A program made the translations under genes and the position numbers. A stretch of DNA of 64,000 nt from Flaccisagitta enflata (Eukaryota > Chaetognatha > Sagittoidea > Aphragmophora): contig OZ231126.1 in assembly GCA_965153355.1 (NCBI GenBank), positions 65,720,001 through 65,784,000 on the forward strand, in the 5' to 3' direction. Shown in pieces: positions 24,001 through 35,700 of the stretch. The notes under the pieces were generated by a model. The model was not told the DNA's origin. It did not search any database and worked only from the letters and a program-made list of their open reading frames with translations. Every line of letters begins with the position of its first letter. The stretch's first letter is position 1.

Positions 24001-24468
24001 GGTGATGAGGGTGGTCGGAGTGGAGATAGGGCATTTATCTGCGGGTGTTAGGTTTTGGCCGCACTGTGTAGGCTGGCAGGGGTGATGAGGGTGGTCGGAG
24101 TGGAGATAGGGCATTTATCTGCGGGTGTTAGGTTTTGGCCGCACTGTGTAGGCTGGCAGGGGTGATGAGGGTGGTCGGAGTGGAGATAGGGCATTTATCT
24201 GCGGGTGTTAGGTTTTGGCCGCACTGTGTAGGCTGGCAGGGGTGATGAGGGTGGTCGGAGTGGAGATAGGGCATTTATCTGCGGGTGTTAGGTTTTGGCC
24301 GCACTGTGTAGGCTGGCAGGGGTGATGAGGGTGGTCGGAGTGGAGATAGGGCATTTATCTGCGGGTGTTAGGTTTTGGCCGCACTGTGTAGGCTGGCAGG
24401 GGTGATGAGGGTGGTCGGAGTGGAGATAGGGCATTTATCTGCGGGTGTTAGGTTTTGGCCGCACTGTG
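21081..24468. repeat. 80-base satellite array, ~42 copies
   Basis: Strict 80-base period starting GCGGGTGTTAGGTTTTGGCC, about 42.3 copies in one orientation. Only a handful of substitutions exist: A at 21257, GATTAGG variants in the copies near 22081, 22161 and 23921, GAGAGAGG near 22105, and GCGGGCGTTT at 23881. The array stops abruptly within a unit at a run of C (24469-24480). It is not coding. Confidence 0.98.
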
Positions 24469-24899
24469 CCCCCCCCCCCCACTAGGTGAATCATTAAGCA
24501 CGCACACATAAGCGAGAGAGAGAGAAAGAGAGAGAGATAGTGAGACACAGGGACACAGGGAGACAGAGACAGAGACAGAGAGAGAGTGAGAGAGAGAATT
24601 ACAAAGATAAGCCCTCACTACCAGTAAAGGCGGCTCTCGCCGACTGGAAAAAAATTGTAAGATAATTTTTATTTTTTTTTCAACTCCTTCTGTCTCTCTT
24701 CATTACATTTATAGGTCTTTGTAGAAGGTGTAAAAAAGTGCCCTTTTTCACCCCATACCAATTTCAAACCCAGCCTCGGGCAAGCCTAGTCGCTCCCTAA
24801 CTTTCTCAAAAAACCTCAAGCAAAAATGAAAAAAATTAATTTCTAAGCGAAACTCAAAAAATCAAAAAACGTTTTTCAATTTTTTTCCCAACAATAGAA
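24469..24899. other. poly(C) and AG-rich border, no gene
   Basis: A C run, then GAGAGA/GACAGAG low-complexity sequence to 24600, then sequence with CCCTTTTTCACCCC and CAGCCTCGGGCAAGCC. The complement of that last stretch recurs near 37900-37990. Confidence 0.5.
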
Positions 24900-25042
24900 A
24901 CCACTTTCACACCCCGCTTGTCAATCCGTCTGTCCCTCAGTTGTTTTTTTAGCTAACTGCCCCTGCCCCTCCCGACTGCCTCTGTTATCACTGCCCCTGC
25001 CCACCCGCATACGACTGATGTAGCTGTTTATCCCACCTTGTT
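24900..25042 (+). mobile_element. short Helitron-like element, 5' truncated
   Basis: Begins at ACCCCGCTTGTCAATCCGTC without the 5' hairpin. The 3' word GCATACGACT, the remnant TGTTTATCCCACC and CTTGTT are present. Confidence 0.55.
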
Positions 25043-26929
25043 CGCGGATGACGTTTTCCGTCACTCTGTTTGCTTTTCATGACTCTCCGCATGATTGACC
25101 AATGACGCTACTGCCCCTAGTCAAGGGGTCACTACCCCTGCCAGGCCTGCCTACATCCCTAGGAACTTTTTAAATATCCACCCCAGCCAAACTGCATGCA
25201 ACAGGGGTGGCTATGTATTTTGCCTTGTTTTTTTAACAACAGATTCAGCAATTCCTTTGATATTTGTGCGTTTCAGCACCATGCCCGAGCAAGTTGTTGT
25301 CCCTGCCCATATACCGGTAATTGATATTTGCCCTGTATCCGGCCTTATTACTGCCCCTGCTAACCGAAATGTTAATTTAACTTCTCCTTTGATGTCACGT
25401 CTTTTTAGCAAGCAGCACTCGTTCTAGAAAAAAAATCAGAAAAAAAGAACAAAAAGGGTGTTATAATTAATCCACTGAGAATTATAAATTTGCATAGAAA
25501 ATCAAAAAATGAAAAAAATAAAAACATAGCGGGCTAGCCATTTAATACACCAAGACCCCATGTTTTCAAAAATGGAAAATTTTTGATATTTTTTTAGATT
25601 TATAATTCTCAAAAGTGTAAATAGTATTTTCAAAAACCAAATTAATTGTGAAGATCTCCCTTCGGAAGTTGATCTAGCTATCCCAAAAAGCTTCCCCATG
25701 ACAAAAAATGAGCAAAAATGCTCAAGGACACGTAACAACACTAATTCCATGAAAAAATCCCCACTCGTTGATTGCTCGATAGCTACTTTAGCTTATAATA
25801 CTAAAATTGTACTTTTGATCGATGTTTCATGGGCACTCTGACACCTTTACTTCAGAATAAATTTATGAGCATACCATTCGTCCGGAAGCCTACAATTTTT
25901 TTTTTGTAGTGCAAAAAATGGTAAAATTAGCTATAAGTTCCATCATTTTCATAATTGTGATATTAGTATAGGTGAATTGTTTATAAAGCTACCTAGGTTG
26001 AGTATGCCAGGGAACTCAGTTTCCTTCTCAATCGACCATTTTCTCAATGGATTTGGACCAATAATCGTCATGATTCAGGTCTGGCACTCATTTTTGATGG
26101 ACGAAATATGAGATACTATGCATATGAAGTATGTCCACACTAACAAACTTGTCATATGAGTCGAAAAAAGATCAGAACAAGGCCTGGAAAGCGGTGAATA
26201 AAACCTGCCTGGCTTTTCTTGCTCTGTGTCGTAGCTCGAACCGCCCAATCTTCAAAGTATCCAGTCTTTAGTCTTGCCCCTCATTATTAAACCAAAGTGA
26301 CAATGAAATTAGTTTAAAAGCTATCAATCTTTCACTGAGGTGGGATTTGGATTTTAGTTTGTTAGTAAAGTTTAGAAAGTTTCATTAATCGTTTGAATTT
26401 CTAATTTAGCTCCCTTTCAGTCCTTTTTGAACTCCCTTCCCTGCTGTCGGATTTGTTTGTAAGCGAGCACACCTGTGACCCTCTCCACTGCAATATATTG
26501 TTTTTTTTCCCTCGTCTTTTTCTTTCCTTTTCTTTCTTTTTCATTCTTTTCTTGATTTTTAGTTGCTAGGTGGGCGGTTCTAGAAAGGAGCGTACCGTAT
26601 TTCTTGCACATATCGCCTCCCTCTAATTAACGCCCCGCCCCCCTTTTCATAAAGCATAAAAGAATGAGCTTATGATAAAAACGATTTTCTGAAGAAAAAA
26701 AAATCATAGAAAATTCATCGAAAATTTGATTTTATGAAAAAAAACTATTTCAGAATTAGATGCGATTTGATTAATTTACTGATTTGAATTCTAAAAAAAA
26801 CTTTATAAAAAAATGTGAATAGCAAAAAATATTATTCAGACAAAAGTGAATAAGAGGCGGTAATTGCAGGTTTAAACTAACAACATTTCAATTCAATTTC
26901 AAAAGCGCCCGGGCGCAAATTGCAATACT
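25043..26929. other. no recognisable gene
   Basis: Holds scattered family fragments (for example GTATCCGGCCTTATT near 25335-25350) and AT-rich sequence. A 110-codon frame at 25095-25427 overlaps these fragments and is not convincing as a gene. Confidence 0.4.
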
Positions 26930-26937
26930 ATCTAGGC

Positions 26938-27781
26938 GGAAAAAATCTTTCGTCCTGTAACAAAAACATATCTATTGGCGTAAAAATGAATACAAGTCAA
27001 TTACAAATCCATCAATAATTAGTGTGAGCTCCCTCTGACTGAATCAGAGCCGACATTTGTTTCAGAAACGTTTTGTAGAGCAGTTCGAGCATCAGCAAAA
27101 ATTTATAATTATGAACAATTTCCTTTTTTCATTTTAGGTCCTGGTGTCTTAAAAATAGAAATACTTGCCTAGTTGAGCTCATGATGAAGATTCCAGATCA
27201 GCATATTGTTCTCTTCCACTAGGACGGCGGTCTTACTTATTTTCTTTTTCGTTTAGGAAAAAACAAAACATGAAAAAAAACTGTGATGATCCTAATAGCT
27301 AGTGAATAAGGGGGTTATCTAGGCAACGAGTGAAGGAGCTTTTCCCCAATGTTACTAGGGAGTGAAGGCTGTGCATATCTTTCTCGCAATTTTTTATTGT
27401 CTATTCTTTCGCTACATTTTGACTCAGAGTTTTCAAAAGAATCATTAAATCGTAGAAAAATTGGTGACATAAATGAAGCCCTCCGAATTTGCAAGCAGGC
27501 ACCGCAAATCGCATCTGTCCAGCTTAAGGCCTTTAGAAGTAATCAAAAAAAGAGTGAAATGATATCATCAGAAGATTGTGGAGAAATGGCAAAAGTGAAA
27601 CTGAAGTATTTCATTTAAAGTTGAATAGTTTTTGAATGCATAGAGCTAGACGGATGCGGTTTGCGTCAATCTCTTGCAAATTTGAAGAGCTTTATTTACC
27701 TCACTGATTTTTTGATGTTTGGTTGATTCTAACCTGAGATATGCACGTAAACGTACCGAAAGATTTTTTCCGCCTAGATAG
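26938..27781. mobile_element. TA-flanked mariner-like MITE (CTATCTAGGCGG ends)
   Basis: CTATCTAGGCGGAAAAAATC at the left and its exact complement at the right, with TA at 26936-26937 and 27782-27783. The 844-base interior has no transposase. The terminus resembles those at 37720-39090 and 42267-42875 (CTATCT..GGCGGAAA). Confidence 0.82.
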
Positions 27782-28281
27782 TAAATACGGTAAGAGTTGA
27801 AATCGGCGATATATCTGCACATTTTTGCCCATACCTAACCACAAGCAACTGATATTGACCGTATATCCGGTCTGGGTTTTCGTCGGTCTATCGGTCGGTC
27901 ACGCTCGAGTGGAAAGCGCCTGGTACACCGACTTGGTCCGCGTATCTGGCAGTGTTGCACAGCTCACCAAAGACAGGCGATGATCTTTCGTTTCTAAATC
28001 GCTAAATCAGTCTCAGTGCACGACGTGTTGACGGTTGGATTAAAAGGAAGCGTTTAATATAAAACGAGTATGGACTAACCACGTGCCCTCGAGTGATTTG
28101 TTGAATATTAGCCCTTATCTATCTTCACTAAGCCTTAGTCGTTTGGGCTAGACTAAGAATGGATGTTTGCTAGGTAGGTTCTGCTAAATGGAAAACTAAC
28201 TAGTCAGAGAAGGCTCACAAGGCCCTCTTCCATATGTTTCATTTTGGGTATATGATGTACCACTTGTTATATGAATAGAAT

Positions 28282-28359
28282 ATCACTTGTAGCTTACAAG
28301 TGATGTTCAAGTTGTAAGATATGCCATATACTATTAGTATATGGCATATCTTACAACTT
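28282..28359. repeat. two adjacent perfect hairpins
   Basis: ATCACTTGTA with AGC loop and TACAAGTGAT (28282-28304) is followed by a 51-base palindrome (28309-28359) with 25-base arms beginning AAGTTGTAAGATATGCC and a one-base centre. Confidence 0.9.
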
Positions 28360-28618
28360 AGTAATTTAGTATTACTGAATATGATTGGTCTACATGTAGC
28401 CTTGTTATTATTTCCTCAACGGGAGGAGAAAACCAACAGTTTCGCTCTAAAGCTTTGACGAGAAACGATGATCGAATATGTTCTTCCCGCCGTTGTTATT
28501 GTTTTGGAAAATGAAGGAAAATGAAGAAGTACAGCCCTCGTTTCGTCCCTCTTTCCTTTTCTCGGTATTTCCTTGTTCCTTTCCTTTCTTTTTCTACTTT
28601 TTTTTCGTTTATGTTTTA

Positions 28619-29045
<427 letters not shown>

Positions 29046-29476
29046 TTCTTTTACTTCTTCTTTTTTCTTCTCCTTCTTGTTTCCTTCCTTTTCGTTTCCT
29101 CTGACTATTAGTCGTGCGCTTTAAACCATGTCTGATGGTCCGTCTGTCAGTCCATCCGTCCATCGGTTGGTCAGTAACGCTGTTGGTGGCTATGGGCGAT
29201 TTTTGATTGTTACTCCTGCCCAAATGCTTGGTTAGCCTTTTTTTATTACTGCCCTGCGACCCTGCCCAACCTCATGCGATTTAGGGACTTCTTCTTCATC
29301 TCCTTCTTTTTCTTCTTGTTCTTCTTCTCCTTTGTCGTCCGCGCCTTCTTTTCCTTCGTCGTCGATTTTCATTTTCTTTTTCATTTCCCCCTACTTCTTC
29401 TCTTTCTTATTTTATGTCTTCCTCCTCATCACTGTATCCTATTCTATTCTTGTACTTTTAGTTTTACTGCTTTTTA

Positions 29477-29678
29477 TAGTTGCGTGCTACGCGACTCTAC
29501 ACCCCGCTTTGTCGGTCCGTCGGTACGTCCATCAGTCCGTCGGTCTATCACACTTAAGTTTTTTTTTTTTTTTTTACGGTCTTTGGCGTCACCGTTCTTG
29601 CCCAAATGATGTGGTGACCTCAACTACGGCCCTTGCCCACCCGCACGCGACTGGGGTTGCCGTGTATCCGGTCTTGTT
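29477..29678 (+). mobile_element. short Helitron-like element (TYGCGTGC subfamily)
   Basis: 5' AGTTGCGTGCTACGCGACT, (GTCC/GGTC)n, complementary word GCACGCGACT (29643-29652), hairpin GCCGTGTATCCGG, end TCTTGTT. The first word carries a C-to-T change that leaves a G:T pair in the hairpin. Confidence 0.8.
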
Positions 29679-29889
29679 TCTTTCCCGGCCACGCTCGCTC
29701 TTTGTTTTTCCTTGCTGAAGGACCTAATTAGTTTTTTTTCTCTCCGTAGCTGTGGGCTCAACATTTCGATTTTTTTTTAAAAAGTCGATGATATTTGGCC
29801 GTGAACCTTGAAGCTGGAAAGCCTCATACATTTGGATGGTTTTAAACTCGAACTATCGTATAGATACAAATGTCTTTTCCTATTACTGG

Positions 29890-29947
29890 CCAAAACAACA
29901 ATAACAAAAACAAAAACAACAACAACAACAAAAACAACAAAAACACC

Positions 29948-30039
<92 letters not shown>

Positions 30040-30042
30040 CGG
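29890..30042. repeat. (CAA)n microsatellite
   Basis: About 45 CAA units, impure at the left. Poly-Asn, poly-Thr and poly-Val frames are artefacts. Confidence 0.97.
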
Positions 30043-31013
30043 CTACAGCAACGGCAACAGCAACGGCTACAACCTGTAAAACGGACTTCCGTATACAAAT
30101 ACATTTAATCACCCTTCCTTTGACAATGAGGAACCAAAAAAAAAAAAAAAGACACTAAGAAAGAGAAAATCTCCAGGGAGAACATCTAAGCCTGTGTTTT
30201 CTTATGCACTAATACTTATGTAACTTCATACCGACTTCGTCCGCTCGCATTTTCCATTTTTTCTGTCTGCAGCTTTCCCTTTCTTTTCTTTTTCTTTTTC
30301 TCATTCTCTTCTTGTCCTCCTTCCTCTTTTTCTCTTTTTGTCTAATTGCCTTTCGTTCTTTCCTTTTTTGAGCAGCGGCTCCAATCGGCCAATGTCCTGT
30401 AGAATACAACAGTGGAATTTTTTTTATTTAGTTTGTCGGTTCTATCAGGCCAGAATGAGTTGATTACAGGCATGACAGGTTAGCTCTAGCCTTTTTTATG
30501 ATTTACTTTTTTTTTTATTCCACCTTGTTTTCGCCCTTTTTTACCTGTTGTTCATCATTCCTTCCTTTCTTACCCTTTCTCCATTTCCTTCATCCTTCCG
30601 TTCCCCCTCCTCCTTCCCTCTCTCTCAGTTCACTAACAGATTTCCATGTCTCTTTTTTCTTTCCATCCGGTGAGCTGCCATCGCCAAGCCTCTCATTAAC
30701 CCGAAGCTTGCTTAGGTCATACGTTTCAGGCCATTCATCTCTTCACGACTGAAACATTACAAAACATCGACCTGGCTCAAATCTTGCTGAACTCGTTTGG
30801 AGTTTCTGTAAATGGTGTATTGAAATGTGTAACAATTACACAATGTATGACACACAGACGCACAGCACGTTCATGTGTCGAATACCCATCACGATCATAT
30901 TGATATGACTAGTTGGCTAGGCCACTGCCATGCCTCTCACTCTCCTAACCAATCATGAATCACCAACCATCAGTCAGGTTTACCTATTTATCACACACGT
31001 AGGTTGCTCTTTT
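30043..31013. other. no recognisable gene
   Basis: Pyrimidine-rich TTTCTTTTCTTT stretches (30270-30370, 30490-30660) and unique-looking sequence. No exons are seen. Confidence 0.4.
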
Positions 31014-31145
31014 TAGGTGCGACAAAGTACCTCTATAACTGGCTGTGTCCGTTGGTTGGTTGGTTGGTTGGTTTGTCGGTCGGGTAACGCTTTCGTTCGA
31101 CGATCCACATGTCGCACCTTATTCGCCTGCCTACTTGGCCTTGGT
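31014..31145 (+). mobile_element. short Helitron-like element (GGTGCGAC subfamily)
   Basis: 5' AGGTGCGACAAAGTACCT, CTCTATAACTGG, (GGTT)n and GGTAACGC. The 3' word GTCGCACCT (31111-31119) is an exact complement of the 5' word. It ends TACTTGGCCTTGG, like the copy at 19493. Confidence 0.75.
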
Positions 31146-31424
31146 CATTGATGCAGGAGGGTGAGAGATATTTTCATACATAGACTACCTCGATCCACTA
31201 CTACTAAATATGGTTTCTCGACACATAAGGATCAAATATGGCAAAAAAAAGCCCAATCAGGCAACGATGCATCCTGACTGTGTCTCTGTGTGTATTGACT
31301 TTGGCGTTAGACTTGGAGGCGCAGCCAGATGACAAGAACTGATATCAAAAGCTGCTCCCAAAACATCCTAACGAGTATAAGACTTGAAACGTGACATCTG
31401 CCAAAATATGCGAATTTCAAGGTG

Positions 31425-31502
31425 GCGTAAAGGTTAGATGGGCTAATGGACGGACCGACGGATGGACAAATAGACCCTCTTCTAAAGATGCGAGGACGCA
31501 TT
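31425..31502 (-). mobile_element. 5' end of a Helitron-like element
   Basis: On the - strand AAATGCGTCCTCGCATCTTT, AGAAGAGG and GTCC/GGTC units. No matching 3' end nearby. Confidence 0.5.
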
Positions 31503-31752
31503 TCAAAGTGATGAACGTCCAAACAGACGAAATCTTCTCATAAAGTCTCACACATATTTTCGGCGGTGTTATCTCGACACTTGGCAAAGAGTTTTAGTAA
31601 CAAGAGCAAAATAGAACACTCTCTTTATCTCTCTCTCAACCGCCATGATTGGGAGGAAGGTTTCAGTTGTTAATAGAAAGAGACAACCGCCGCCGTCGGT
31701 ACATCTTATCTCTCTCTCCGTTCGAATCGAATCTCCCATTATTGAATGAGGA

Positions 31753-31763
31753 AAGGAGAGAGA

Positions 31764-31844
<81 letters not shown>

Positions 31845-31882
31845 AGAGAAAGAGAAAGAGAAAGAGAGAGATAGAGAGAGAG
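31753..31882. repeat. (AG)n microsatellite
   Basis: AG repeats grading into GAGAAA and GATAGAGAG at the right. Confidence 0.97.
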
Positions 31883-32208
31883 ACAAACAGACAGAAGAGC
31901 AGTAACGAAGATAAGAAAAAAAGACGAGGAGAAACAGTAAGAAGCTGGTAGATAATACCAGATGCTTAGGAGAATAAGAAAGAAAGAGAGGTAAAGATGT
32001 AGCCTTTGTTTCCGATCGATTTGTTGGAGTTCCTCCTCAATTTTCAATCCATTACCTCCTCTTGATACTGATGCTCCAGATTCGACCTTATTTTTCGTGT
32101 TCGTCTCAGACTCTCTCATTCTAAGTTCCCTTCATTTGCAACACGGATTCGTTTTAACACGCCTCCATTTGCCATTAGATTGAAGTGTAGTATGTGACTA
32201 GATGTTTT

Positions 32209-32416
32209 TAGTCGCGTGCACGCGACTCTACACCTCGCTTTGTCCGTCCGTCGGTTGGTTGGTTGGTCGGTCTGTCCGTCCATCACACTTTTACTTTTTT
32301 TATCAATTTTATTTCTTTGAGTCATTTTAAGTCATTTTAGGGTAAACTAAGTCATTCTAAGTCATTCAAAGTCAATCTGTAAGTCTCGCACGCGACTTAT
32401 AGGTGTTGGCCTTGTT
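32209..32416 (+). mobile_element. short Helitron-like element (TCGCGTGC subfamily)
   Basis: 5' AGTCGCGTGCACGCGACT is a perfect palindrome. GTCC/GGTT units, complementary word GCACGCGACT (32388-32397) and end GGCCTTGTT follow. Its interior holds AAGTCATT repeats not seen in sister copies. Confidence 0.8.
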
Positions 32417-32640
32417 AACAACATCATACAGAAAACAAGTTCATGAGAATATGGCGTGGCGTGCGCCTTTTAAATCAAGTTTCCTGGCAAAAATGACGTT
32501 TTAAATGAATTTTGTGACTAATGACAAAAAAAATGACAAATTGACTTATTATGACTTAGAATGACTTTTAATGACTGTAATGACTTTTAATGACTTAAAA
32601 TGACATAAATAAATTCAAATGTCACAAAATGACGTAAAAT
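32310..32640. repeat. two opposed AAGTCATT arrays
   Basis: AAGTCATTYT units at 32320-32375 lie on one strand and the complement AATGACTT at 32535-32615 on the other, separated by about 160 bases that include the Helitron-like 3' end. Confidence 0.7.
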
Positions 32641-32784
32641 AACGAAGAAACGAAGAAAAGTGTTTCCAACCGACCAAGGGACCGAGGGACCGAGAGACCG
32701 ACGGACAGACTGGGTCAGAGAGTCGACTAAAAAGCAGGAATACCTATGGGTTGCTGAACTGCTGCTTGCCTTGTGCCTCTCAAA

Positions 32785-35700
32785 GGGGGCGTTTCTAGTC
32801 AAAGACGATCGCGTTTTGAAAGGGCCACTCAGTCGCTCGCTACGTTTGTTCGCTCGCACCGCTCACTCGCTCCGTAGTGCTCCGCTTTGTTCCGCTTTGC
32901 TCCGCTTTGCTCCACTTCGCTACGCTCGCTTTGCTCGCTCGCTTTGTTCACAGGCTCGCTCACTCACTTCGCTCACTCCCTCGTGGGACAATTGAAAATC
33001 TTGAATATACTGCTCTGAATCCATACCTTTATGTTCGTTTAAAGAATGCAACTTTTTTTTCAGTTTTAGATGCCCATATGATGTACAAGTCCATTGCAAA
33101 AGATTGCAAAATAATCTGTATGGCGCTTTTTTTTTAAATCTCATTTTTTTACCATCATGAAGTACAGGTTATTGTATTTTTCCTCTTATTGCAAGAATGG
33201 CTTTGTTTTGCTTATAACTTTCATACAAATGGGAGAAAATACCTGTAGATGGTCTCATTTGATAGACCTTTTGAAGATCTTTCCAAATGTCACCAAGTTT
33301 TTGAAGATAAATTGAAAAACAACCATGCTATGACTTGTCAAAGTTACTGTAGTGGTACAAGTTGTTGCAACTTTCCATACTTTGCATGAATGGCCTTGTT
33401 TTCTTCGTAACTTCTTAACGAATTGACCAAAAAACCTCTGATTGGTCTTGTTTGGAAGATATTTGAAAGTAGATTTTGAAATTTAGAAAAAAAAAAAAAA
33501 GGTGGGTGTCCCCTTGGAGCCCTCCAGAACCTGCTAAGTAGGGCCCAAATAGCCAATGAGGCTAAAAAGCATGAATTATTTTTAAGCTGTGTGTACACAT
33601 CCCTATAACTTGCTATGACAGTCAGTCGGTCTGTCTGTCTGTTGGTCCATCTGTAATGATAAGCTTTTTTGGTGTTTGTTGGCGGTTTTTGAATTACTGC
33701 TCCTGCCCAAATGCTTGGTTAGCACTTCTGGACACAAGCTCTAAAGGGCCAATATCCTGAAAGAAACATGGGTGAATTTCCAGCCATCTGTCCATCCGTC
33801 TGTCTCTATCCATCTGTCCAACCCTCTGAGGCCTCTCAAGCACCAACCTTGCCCTTACAGACCCTTAATCAGCCCTGTCAGGTCTCAAAACTGCCTTCTC
33901 AGGCTCAATATCACCCTTTTTGGGCAGGGGCCACGGAGGGGCAGACAACCTATGATTCCACAGGACAATTTTTCCATGCTTCTCATTCCCCCCCATCGAC
34001 CTCAAATCAGACCTCTCAGGCCCCAAATCAGGCTTCCCAGGCCTCAAATCAGGCCTCCCAGCCTTCAAATCAAGCCTCTCAGACCTAAACTCAGGCCTCC
34101 TACACTTTAAATCAGGCCTCCCAGGTCTACCTAAAATCAGACCTCTCAGGCCTTGAATTGGGACTCCCAGACCACAAGTCAGAGCTCCAGTACCAAATTC
34201 AGGCCTCCCAGACCTCGAATCAGACCCCCCAGGCCCCAAATCAGGCCTCCCAGACCTCAAATCAGGTCTCCCAGGCCCTCAAATCAGGCCTTCCAGACCT
34301 CCCAGGCCCAAAATCAGGCCTCCCAGACCTTAAATCAGACCTCCTAGGCCCTAAATTTAAAATATTAGAGACAACCAGTCGCCCAAGGGCAATATGTTGT
34401 CAGCGATACCTATTGCCCTGCTTTGCATGATTGTGAATTGGATTGAAGGGGAAGCAGGGCTGTGGCCCCAAAGGGAACAAAGTTATGTAGAACATCAGAG
34501 AAAAACTATCGTAAATTCTTGGAAACGACAATAACAAAGAAGTGGTACCCAGTTACAAGGCTCAAATTTCATCAGTCATTAAAAATTTAGCCTCCCTAGC
34601 CTTGAGAAAAGTATAAATGATTGCGCAAATTAATGCTGAAACGTTTTCTACATTCCTGTTCCAAAATACAAGCTAGAAGAGAAAAGGATCTGACCTCAGA
34701 AATGAGGCTAAATTCAGCTAAAAATGTACGACTGAAAAAGCGAGATGATATAGGGGGACTTTCGTTTGTCCTTTCATCTGTCTGTCTTTAGATCACTGAT
34801 TTGAAGCCAGCCAGGGTACATTTGCAGCCTGAAATGGCTGATTTGAGGAATGAGAGGGCAGATTTTAGGCCTGAGATAGCAGATACAAGGCCTGAGGGCT
34901 GAATTAACGCCTGAGAAACCAATCTGAAGCCTGAGAGGCCTGATTTGAGGTCTGGGAGGACTAGTCTTAAGTGAGAAAGGACAGATTTCAGGCATTAGAG
35001 GGCAGATCAGTACTGAAAGGGTAGATTTGAGGCCCAAGAGGGCAGTTTATAGGCCTGAGAGGGTTTATTTACGGCATGAGGGGACAGATTTTTGGCCCTA
35101 TAGGGCAAATTTCAGGGTTGAGAGGCTTGATGGGGGGAAAAACAGACAGAATGACAGATGGACAAATGAAAGTCCCCCTGTGTTCTACAGGGCTTTGTCC
35201 CCTTCAGGCCGCTGCCCAAAAATAAGGGCAATATGTGGTCAGCGATACCCGTTGCCCTGCTTTATATGTTTGAATGTATGTATGTATGTATGTATGTTGG
35301 AATGGGGGGAAGCAGGGCAGCGGCCCCAAAGGGGACAAAGTCCTGTAGAACACAGAGGGACTTGTTTGTCCATCTGTCCATTGGTGCGTCGGTTAGTCCC
35401 CCCAGGTCGCTGCCCTGCTCAGCCAATCATTCTAAGCAGAGTATTAGGTACCACTCGCTGTCCAGGTGCAATCCTTGGATGACTAGTTAATCACTGCCCC
35501 TGTCCGGCCGCACGCAACTTTGGTAGCCGTGTATCTGGCCTTGTTCTTCTTGGGTAGCAGCCCTGAAGAGGACTAAGTCCTGTACAACATGGGGACTTTT
35601 GTCCATTTGTTCATGTTTGTTCGTTCGTCTGTGCGTCCCCCCCACCGGTCCTCTCAGGCCTCAAATCAGCCCTCTCTGGCCTCAAAGCAGCCCTTTAAGG

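Noticed and set aside
23795-24034. 79-codon frame on the - strand in the satellite
   Set aside because: 80 bases is not a multiple of three. The frame stays open only because variants in a few copies remove stops, and it has no family match.
21081-24468. CRISPR array
   Set aside because: The repeat is contiguous with no spacers, and the window is eukaryotic. It is a tandem satellite.
32820-33000. Coding exon in the GCTCGCT-rich tract
   Set aside because: Repeated Ser/Leu/Ala/Arg codons come from simple-sequence drift, and a similar tract recurs at 61320-61488 without a shared frame.
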